Positions 55,590 to 64,000 of a stretch of 64,000 nucleotides of DNA are shown here, one piece after another; within the stretch, counting starts at the first letter, position 1, and each line of letters opens with the position of its first letter. The stretch is from Akebia trifoliata (lineage: Eukaryota; Streptophyta; Magnoliopsida; Ranunculales; Lardizabalaceae). The notes under the pieces were generated by a model. It was not told the DNA's origin and searched no databases. It saw nothing but the letters and a program-made list of their open reading frames with translations. The stretch lies in contig CM030717.1 in assembly GCA_017979445.1 (NCBI GenBank), forward strand, positions 23,051,288-23,115,287, written 5' to 3'. The translations under genes were made by a program, and so were the position numbers.

Positions 55590-58500
55590 TTATTGTTAAA
55601 TCCTTCGAATCAAGAATCTTTATTAGTTTCTTGATTTAAGTTATCCGAAAAGAATTTGAAAATAAATTAATTTAAATTAATTATCTTTAGTGGATTCATT
55701 CTCCTTAGATATTTTGAATTCATACATTTTTTAGTTAATTTAATTAGTTTTTAGTTTAGTCTCCAAAATCACATCCTTTTCTTTTGGATTTCTAAAATTT
55801 GGAATATTAGTCCTCTAATCCTCAGTGAAATGATCCTACTTGCTAATCCAAAGTAGATTTTTAATTGTAATTTTATATTTTGTTCTTGTTCTTTTCAGGG
55901 ACATCTTTACATGACAAATAAGAGATTACACCTAAAGTAAACTATTTAATAAAATCTAGTTTTTATTATATTTTTACACAATCCTAAGGGCTTAGTATTA
56001 TCTCTTTGGATTGGAAGATTTAGCTATGAAAGTCAAATTAGAAAACCTAAAGAAAAGTTCTTTCACTCACTAAAGTGTGAAGCTCCTACCACCAAATATC
56101 CAAAAATACTTGAAACATCTTGAAGTATTGAAAAATTGCCTTGATCCATTAGGGCGACCTTGCAAAATTTTAGGGCTACCCATCCTCTATTCATAGCGCC
56201 ACGGTCAAGCTGGCTCCTTTTGGACTAGTCTTTGACTAGACTTTTTACTTTGCTCTATTATTTGTAATGCAAGGTCATTCGATAGATTTCGTGTTCAATC
56301 TAGATTATCTACTTTTTGACTTGCACAATGAACAAACATGTAATCAAATTCCCAACAATTGCACTATTTTATGTAATTATACATATTTAATATGATAGAA
56401 CATACAACACAATAGTTCAAGGCATAACATGATTATTTACTACATACGGTGAAATAGGAGCTTAAATCGAGACAAATATTTAGGAAATGTGCCAATAAAT
56501 CAAGTTTTTGAGATAATGATTAATAGGTAAAAACAAGTTTGAATAGCATGGGCAGGCCATTTTGGTGCTTTAGTTGGGGGATTACCTCATACATTCCACT
56601 CTCATGGTTTCACCTCTCTCCTCCTCATGCCAAATAAAAATCTCTTTAGTGGATACAAACCATGCATATCTCATGCATTCCACTCTTAGACTTTTTGTTC
56701 ACATTAATGAAAAAGTGTTTGAGCTGAAAAAAAAATGAGGTAACTTAGGATAAATGGTTCTCCCAAACTAGAAAGGAGTTTTAGCTAGTTCTAATTGAAT
56801 TAAGGTCATTTTAAAGATTATTTTATGCTTATAAAAAATCTCAACATTCCTCAAATTCGTTTGGGAGCTCTAGGCAAAGGATGTTGCACGTGTCTGTGTC
56901 GGCAAAAAAGTAAGGACAACAACTTCCTAAAGCTATAATTCCCAAAACAGAGATCCAAATTGATTGAGTTTTTATGAACCCTGAAGAAATCTAGTTGTTG
57001 TCTATTAAAATTCTTCTAGATTGGAATTATTTTGATGGGGGTTTGATGACGATTTCTATCTGAGGGTCCAAATTTCAAGTTGCTAAAATTATGTTCTAAA
57101 TAGGCTCAACGTCATGTTTTTCACATTTTCATCCCAAACTTGATTTGTTGAGCTCATTTGCATTATTTAACATAAAATAGAATTAATAATGAGTTCTCCA
57201 CACTAATGAGACCACTTTCTAGATCTGAAATCAATTAGAATTCTTACCCATAACTACTATTTTGTGTCAATTTCAAACCTTCTTTCCATATATGAAATTT
57301 CCAAATTTTCTTAAAATGGATAAATCGTGAGGTAATCATCTGAATGATGGGTAAAGTGAGTTCTCTAACACCTTCCCCACTCTTACACTAAATCCCCTTA
57401 CCTGAATCTCAACGATTTAACTATTGGAGTCACTTTTGTTAAAAAAAAAAATTTCAAAACAAAATCGATTTGGGTGACCATTTAGACTCTAAAGCAATTG
57501 AATGGTGGCTACTCCACCTTAAGTAGTGTGAAGGTTTCTTAAGGAAATTTTCATATCTAAATTCTTCTTAGTACTATCAATGCGATACATTAGTCCATCA
57601 AACATGATCGATAAAAGTCATGTAATTGAACAATTTTTGGTTGTTAGATGTTTTTTGTGCTTCTTTGCAAACAATTCTCCAAAAGAGGGACAATTGTAAA
57701 CACTAAAAAATACGCACATCTTTCTAGGTACTGAGTATGTAATATTTTGGCAAACTCTAGAAAATCCTAGGGTAGAGAATCACCAACCTTGATCCTTAAA
57801 ACATTCCTTAAAGTTTTTCCAAACATTTCATAAACATTTTTAAACCATCTTGGAGCCTTTCCTACATGTTTTTCCAAAAAATCAAACCTTTTGTCAATAA
57901 ACATGTAACACTTCCCAAAAACCCTAACATCTTCCGAAGACCATTTCCAGAGTACCTTAACCCCTTCAAAGCAACCCTGAAACCATTTCCAACTTTCCTA
58001 GATACCCTAAGATCTTTCCAACAAAACCCTTATATTTTTGTAGAATCCCAAAAATTCTTGATCTCTACAAACCTTTCTCAAAAGTCCGAAACACCAAACT
58101 AGACCCAAAAACTTGAGTATCAACTACTCAAAGCCCAAACCCAAGGCCAATCACCCTGGTAATCACCATCTTCCTGATTGGAAAAAAAATATACCATAAC
58201 CAACCTTATAGGTAGGTTATGATTGAAAGGTTGCTTACCTACTCCCCTACAAGCTTGAGTATATTAGGTGAACTGTAAGGTAATGTCAAATCGAATTCCC
58301 AGGTCAGTCTAACTAACTTATAAGGTTAGCCTTCCAACCTTATAAATAGGGGTTTCCACAACCCTTGTTAAACCGACCTTAAGCCTTTAGCCTCTCCCTT
58401 AAGTTTATTGCTCTCACTTACTCCTTTTTCTACGCTTCTGTTGATGATTCAATGCTACCAAAGCCCTCTTAATTTTTTGATTTTCCAATCCAACTTTCTA

Positions 58501-60930
58501 GTGTTCCTAGTTCATGTCTAGATTACTTTTTCGATATTTTGCTTAGTCGAAACTCTATCCAAAGAGCTACCCGAATTTTTCTAACATTGCCAAAGTACTA
58601 CTTGTCCTCCGTCAAACTTATAGTTATAATTTAAATAAAATTACTTTCATTATATTCAATTCAAATTCATTGAAGAGCTTCGGCTCCTCCACCTCACTCT
58701 GATAGATTAGTCTAGAGCACCTCATTGTGCAGCGCACATTTGAAAAGATCAAAGTAAACATCCTGAGACTATCCATTTGAAATCCTAATTAGAAACCTCA
58801 ATCAAAAGCTCTGACTTCCCCAAATTATCCAAATAGTCTCACACCCATTCCTAATTACACTTGTACACCTATAAACCTTATTTTGAAACCTCAACTACTT
58901 TCAAAAGTCCAACCGCCCAGTGAGCAATCCCTGTAATGTATGGGACGACACCCATTGTTTCCTACGGCTTTTCTTTTCCCTTTTTTAATTTATATTTTTT
59001 GCATAAGTTTTTTTAAGTTATTTTTTGTTAAGTTTATCTTACTTTCTCTTAGTTCTTGTTTCTTTATTTGATTTTAGTTTTATTTTTGGGACCTCCTTAG
59101 CCAAGGACTTGAGGGAGTTTCCTTTAATTTTTTTGGTTATGTAATTGGGTTTCTCTTTTTAAAAGTATCCTAGCAATCAAAATATTGAAGCATAAATAAT
59201 GAAGAGCAACATTGTCTTTAGGTCAAGGGATTGGGTTACCTAACCTCTTCCCATTTTTCAATGAACCACTTACCCCAAGCCTCTTAATCGTAAACCAAAA
59301 CGAGATTAATTCCAATCTATATGTGATTATTCACATCCTTTAATTGAATGGTGGCGATTTCTTCAAACACATAGCCCAATTGAATCCAATCTTAACCCTC
59401 AAAGGGAACGGTTGTGCGATAATTATACAAATTGATGATATTTACCCCCAATTTATGATGATTAATTAATGTCAATTTCGTTAATTGAGCCTAATAAATT
59501 GAGTTTTCATTTTTGTAGGTGTTGAAGGTTCAAATAGGGAAAAAGGCTAGAGGAGAACTTTTGATGAAGAAAAGTTACAAAAGGATGGAAGAGCAATTAT
59601 TGGATAAATTCAATGAAGGGCTAAATAAAAAAGAAAGAAAATTTTCAAAAAAATGAAAATCTCTACACATTCTCTTACGTATCACACAAAATATCTCATT
59701 CTATTTTGTCTTATTTTAAAAGATCGCATACATCTCTCTCATATATTTTTTATTTCTATTTCATTCTCTTTTTCCTTCACATGTTAAATTCTCTCTCTTT
59801 CTGTATCTCTCACATTTTATTTTAATTTATTTCTATTTTATCTATTATCCCACCATTATTTATTTTCTCTAGACCTCTTATTGTTGTTTATTCTTCTATA
59901 ATCTTTCTCCCCCATAATTTTCTCTTTAATTTTTTTTTAGTTTATTTTAAAAAAAAATTTATTCAATAATTTTTATGGACTCGTCTATGGAGGTTGTTGG
60001 TTAAAATCTTAGCTATGGCTAAAGGTGAAACTCAAATATTATAATTTTATTTTCAATCAACAATGGTGAATTAATTTTATATTTTTGGATTGATCTAAGG
60101 TGAGTTAATTAATTGATTTTGATTCTATATCTATAAATTCTTTCTGAGTTTTTTTTTATTTATGATCTAATCATTGAATACTTGAAAAAATTCTTGATTC
60201 ATTGTGGATGAATATTACACTAATTTTCCAAAGGATCCTTGGGACATGTGAATGTGTTACACATGGCAATGTTCTTCCTCTGAAGGTCCTCTTTCTTTCC
60301 TTCTTTCTAGTTCCTTTTGAGTACGAAAATAGTGGTGAATGGTATTTTTTAGAGCTTGAGTTCATACTCTCAACTATGGTATTACTCTTCCATCCAAAAT
60401 AGTTCAAGAACAACATTCACCATACTTCGCAAATTTCAAGAGAACAATGAAAGAAAGAAAACAAAGAGAAAATAATGGTGGTTAAAGAGAGGTATTGCTT
60501 GAGTTCTTTCCTTATTCCTACCACAAGGATAATGGATCAAGATCTACCCTCTCAAGTGGTAGGGTGGTTTTACAACTATGGAGTTTTGTGTGAAAGAAAG
60601 AAAAAAAAAAGAAAATGAAAAATGTATTCTGAGGCTTGAAATCCATCAAATTTCAGTAAAAATAAAAAACTACAAAATAAAATAAATTAACTACTTACAA
60701 AGAAACAAACGCAAAATCTAGGAAGAACAGATCTAATGCTTGGTTACAATTTTGATAGAGATTTGCTCCTTAGAGCACTCTTACTTTTAGAAGAGGAAAA
60801 AAAAAAGAAAAAAACAAAGAGAAGAAGACTTCTTAGAGCTCCCCTATTTATAGAATTAAGGGAGTTCTATTAAAAAAATTACAAGGAAAATACAAAAAAA
60901 AACCTTTGAAAATATTTATGTCACAATGGC
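55590..60930. other. Right flank, no supportable gene
   Basis: No intact gene seen. Two segments, 57340-57540 and 59215-59430, share a layout of an AACACCTTCCCC or AACCTCTTCCCA phrase, then CTTACC..., then AATTGAATGGTGGC, which resembles LTR ends of other Tat-like families. A TATA-like CTTATAAATAGGGG lies at about 58341-58354. These hint at an old, decayed LTR element but I could not pair its ends. Confidence 0.35.
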
Positions 60931-62040
60931 GAATGGGCATTCGCTATCTGTCAAGTAATGATTTTTTATTATTTTTTTATCTTTTTTTTTTCTTCTTCTT
61001 AGTGATCAAACTTTACTTTTTATTATTACTTTGCTTGTGTTTAGCTATTTGACCATATTTGTGTCTATTCTGGACACCAAATTGAATGGGACCATGACAC
61101 CATACAACATAAAGTATCCTTGATGATTACCTGCCAGAGAGGAGCTCAAGAGTGAGCGTAACAACTGATATGACAGTCAATCACAACAAATTGGGCATGA
61201 GAAAAGAATTTGTGGAAGGGGGATTGTAGGGATCAAAATGAAAGAAGGGGAGAAAGGGAACGGGCACTCGTTTTGGAAGTGAACGAGCCTTCTCTTTGTA
61301 AGCAAATGAGCATTCACTTAATTTGCAAATACGTATCTCGAGGGTTTTTGAAATCTTTAAAAGGAAAAGACCGTTGACTTTTTTTCACCATTTGAAAACC
61401 TTCAACTTTTCATTTTCATATTTTTAAGAAACCTAGAGCTTGCAAAACTTTTCAACTTTTCTTCCCAAAGCATTTTCGAACTTCAAATCAAATGCAGTGA
61501 GTTCCCAAATTTTGCATTCATGTTTCATTTTTGTGTTTACTTTGGAAAATAAAGTTAGGGTTGGTTGTTGGGGCTTGTTTATGTTGGGTTGACAGAATCC
61601 TAAGATGATTGGGGTTAACGATATGGTAAGGAGTAAAAAAGAGGGGAAAATAATAGAGAGACACCTAGTTGGCAGTGGAGAGACCCACAAACCAACCGTG
61701 AGATCTAGAGCTGCAAATGGAAGCCCTAGAAGAGTTTAGAAACTCCAGTGGACTTAGATATGAGTTGAGTAGATCAGAAAGAACAAAAAATAGTAGGCTA
61801 AAAGGGTTTAGAAATGAAAAAAATAAAGTAATACCCATGAAAGAGAACGCGTTCGTTCATCCCAAAGTGAATGTGTTCGTTTAAACCTTGGCTAAGAGCT
61901 GAAAGCGAATGAGATGTAGTACCCCTGATAGTGATATGTTCGCTTATACCATAATGAATGCATTTGTTTAAAATCCAAAATTGATAAGTGTGGATAGCGA
62001 ACGCATTCACTTAGATATAGCGAATGTATTCACTTGGATC
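60931..62040. repeat. Scattered GCGAATG/CATTCGC motifs
   Basis: Short palindromic phrases such as GCGAATGGGCATTCGC (60935 area), GAACGCGTTCGTTC (61847 area), GCGAACGCATTCAC (61996 area) and GCGAATGTATTCAC (62019 area) recur, densest at 61845-62035. They look like degenerate copies of one motif. No gene is seen in the stretch. Confidence 0.45.
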
Positions 62041-62245
62041 CCGACTTAATTAAATTTGCTTAGTTTTTTTTATTTCTCCTGTATTCAAATAAAAGCCCCT
62101 TCTACTACTACCTCTATGTTTTGAAATTCATATGAAGTAGAAGTACCCTAAAGAAAATAACCATTCAACAGTCTTTGTTAATGATTCCCATTTTTTTCCA
62201 ACTGTGTTATGTACTTATGAATTATGTTTTTAGTTCTAGATTTAA

Positions 62246-62745
62246 AATGGAAGGGCAAAGATCAACTCAATCTACCATTGTTGCTGCTCAAGCACCTACT
62301 GCCTCGACATCCACTTCCACTACTTAAGTTCAAGCTACCACTATGCCAACCCCAACTGAAGTTGCTTCTACATCCTAGCAAGCTGGTGTTCCAGTGATTC
62401 CAATCCCTAAAGTGTGGCCAGAAAACACTAACAAATATGGGGATGGATATGAAGAAGAGGTGCTGAAGCCCACAACCATCAAGAGTGCAAAAGGTGGCCA
62501 ATTGTTTTTCCAACTCACAATCAACTCAAAAGAAGCCAGGGTTTAAGTCATTGAGAGGATGTCCATCCTTGATAATTAGGCCGAGGTTGATAAAAATGTG
62601 TTTTTTGAGATGGAATATCTCAAGAATTGGGAATGCATATGTAAACACCTCCTTTTGCATCTACCCAATCCTACAATTCATCAATCGATTACTGTGGATT
62701 CCAAATTATGAGCGTAGAACATGCAAAAAAGTTGGAAGCTTGTGA
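62246..62745 (+). pseudogene. Degenerate reading frame, family unknown
   Basis: From an ATG at 62247 the frame reads MEGQRSTQSTIVAAQAPTAS, a low-complexity Ser/Thr/Pro-rich start. A charged part follows with VWPENTNKYGDGYEEEVLKP and later FFEMEYLKNWECICKHLLLH. About five stops interrupt it. The style (simple N-terminus, then charged helices) fits an old retroelement gag or capsid-like frame, but I recognise no motif. It lies 150 bp upstream of an RNase H remnant on the same strand. Confidence 0.35.
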
Positions 62746-62899
62746 GAGGTCCTCTCCAAATTTTCTCAAATCCATATCTAAATCTTTTTGATTTCATCTA
62801 TTTTTTACTTGGCATACTCGATATAAAAATTATGCATGCTTAGGATCGTTATACTCTACACTCGATTTAGCAAATACGCACATTTAGGTTTGTCACACA

Positions 62900-63110
62900 T
62901 TTCGTTTAGAGAAATTTGAAGTATTTTCTAATCATAAGAGCCTCAAATATATATTCTCGCAGCGGGGATTGAATATGAGACATCGGCGTTGGATGGAATA
63001 CCTAAAGGACTATGACTTTACCTTGAGTATCAACCAGAAAAAAGTAAATATAGTTGTCGATACGTTGAACAGAAACACTGTAGCATGCATGATGGTAAAA
63101 GAATGACAGT
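62900..63110 (+). pseudogene. Ty3/gypsy RNase H remnant
   Basis: The frame reads KFEVFSNHKSLKYIFSQRGL and LNMRHRRWMEYLKDYDFTL, then VNIVVDTLNRNT, the end of the RNase H domain of Ty3/gypsy (chromovirus-type) elements. The linker LLEHAIE follows after a stop. RT and integrase are not visible nearby. It is unrelated in sequence to the pol of element B. Confidence 0.8.
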
Positions 63111-63231
63111 TGCTTGAACATGCCATAGAAATAGTGTTTGCGACTTTGAGGGAAAAGTATAGACTGCATATTTATTTGGGTATGTTGAAGATCGAAAATG
63201 AACTAAAAACTGAAAGTCTAATGTATGGAAC

Positions 63232-63777
63232 TTGGGCAAAGTACCACACATCAACATCAGCTTCCCAATATCCGTAAAGAGGCCAGACGATCTGTCAGAG
63301 CCGTTGTCAACAAACCACACAGGAGAACCAAATGTTGTAAGTATCGAGCCCGTTCAATCACTAGAAGACTCATTCATTGAGTCCCCGTATTCATTTACAG
63401 ATGGCATGGACATCTTGTTCAAAGGGGATTCTGAAGGAAGTCAAAAAGAAGAAGGTGAGCCCACTAAGACAGAAGTTGCAATATGCAAAAAAGAAGAATC
63501 ATTGTTCGTCTTTCAAATCAATTGGAGATCTGTCATAATTCCACCCACCCTACAAATTCCTGTACCCAAACTTGACGATAGTCACCCGAAAGTGATGGTC
63601 ATATCTAAACCATCAAGGGAACCACTCTTCCGACCTATCTACCCTCCAAAGGAGGAGAAAGTCCTCAAAAATTGGGAAGAGTACCCAGTCACTTACAAGG
63701 TCGCCATGGGGCCTAGAATCCCTACAGCCTCCAAAAAAAATGCCATTAATAAAATCTCATATGCCCGAGGACCATAA
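63232..63777 (+). CDS. 181-codon open frame of unknown function
   Basis: An uninterrupted frame with an acidic middle (SFIESPYSFTDGMDILFKGD, then EGSQKEEGEPTKTE) and a proline- and lysine-rich end (PLFRPIYPPKEEKVLKNWEE). No signal peptide, membrane segment or known motif is seen. It follows the RNase H remnant by 120 bp in a different frame, so it may be a linker or unknown region of a decayed retroelement rather than a host gene. A real gene cannot be excluded, since it is the longest clean frame in the right flank. Confidence 0.3.
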   Translation: MGKVPHINISFPISVKRPDDLSEPLSTNHTGEPNVVSIEPVQSLEDSFIESPYSFTDGMDILFKGDSEGSQKEEGEPTKTEVAICKKEESLFVFQINWRSVIIPPTLQIPVPKLDDSHPKVMVISKPSREPLFRPIYPPKEEKVLKNWEEYPVTYKVAMGPRIPTASKKNAINKISYARGP

Positions 63778-63839
63778 TGAGCCTTCGTTCTCGGAGCAAG
63801 ACTGTTTTGGGGACTCACCTTTTTTGCTAATGAATTTGC

Positions 63840-64000
63840 ATGATTTTTCTTTATCTTGTTTTAGAAATATAGATAGTCTACAAAATCCAAAAAAATAAAA
63901 AATCTTTCAAAATTCAGAAAAATAAAAAACTCTACAAAATTCAAAAAGATCAAATATTTTCAAAATTTCAAAAAAATCAAAAATCTTCAAAATACCAAAG
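63840..64000. repeat. A-rich degenerate tandem repeat at the window edge
   Basis: Phrases like TACAAAATCCAAAAAAATAA, TTCAAAATTCAGAAAAATAA and TTCAAAATTTCAAAAAAATC recur at about 25-35 bp intervals to the end of the window. The array may continue beyond it. Confidence 0.6.

Noticed and set aside
62900..63110. Endogenous pararetrovirus RNase H
   Set aside because: The LKYIFSQ...RRWMEYLKDYDF pattern and the following linker are those of Ty3/gypsy retrotransposons, and no caulimovirus-type movement or coat motifs are near.

Overview
The window is plant nuclear DNA, most likely from a eudicot with abundant Ogre/Tat-type retrotransposons. It is AT-rich and intron-bearing, with a cytokinin-type response regulator gene, MITEs in promoter and introns, and a large nest of LTR retrotransposons. 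I cannot name the species. Nothing bacterial, organellar or CRISPR-like is present. The one gene I consider intact is a five-exon type-A two-component response regulator on the + strand (ATG 7941, stop 12485, 145 residues). All splice sites are GT-AG and the D-D-K receiver residues are present.

Layout. 1-7775: intergenic DNA with decayed repeats and several fold-back/MITE-like elements. 7776-12485: the response regulator; intron 1 (2.2 kb) holds a Mutator-like MITE with perfect 9-bp target duplications, introns 1 and 2 hold two copies of a MITE family whose third copy lies upstream of the gene, and intron 2 holds a tRNA-like SINE head. 12486-15040: gene-free. 15041-55584: a nest of four LTR retrotransposons. 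55590-64000: gene-free flank with a Ty3/gypsy RNase H remnant (62900-63110), a broken reading frame (62246-62745) and a 181-codon ORF of unknown nature (63232-63777).

The nest. Element B (minus strand, LTRs 15041-16513 and 54148-55584) is an Ogre/Tat-type Ty3/gypsy element. It still shows, in minus-strand order, PBS, leader, ORF1-like region, gag, protease, G-patch segment, reverse transcriptase, RNase H, a second RNase H, integrase fragment, 3' minisatellite and PPT. Element A (plus strand, 19315-30306, 5-bp duplication CTAAC) sits in B at the RNase H-integrase junction. Element C (minus strand, 33709-47705, its 5' LTR truncated) sits in B between gag and protease. Element D (plus strand, 43434-45311, duplication AATTA) is a 1.9-kb gag-only element inside the leader of C. 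A and C belong to the same broad LTR family as B but have lost nearly all of pol. Every retrotransposon reading frame carries stops, frameshifts or deletions. LTR comparisons by eye (B most diverged, A less, D about 1 percent) agree with the nesting order.

The most notable points are the readable multi-layer nest; a roughly 850-bp non-coding leader block shared by A, B and C; tandem repeats specific to each element in leader or 3' region; a 34-bp repeat present three times in one LTR of A and six times in the other; and the heavy MITE load around the response regulator. I saw no convincing new multi-gene system. All similarity statements come from reading the sequence and from memory of protein families; no searches were run.
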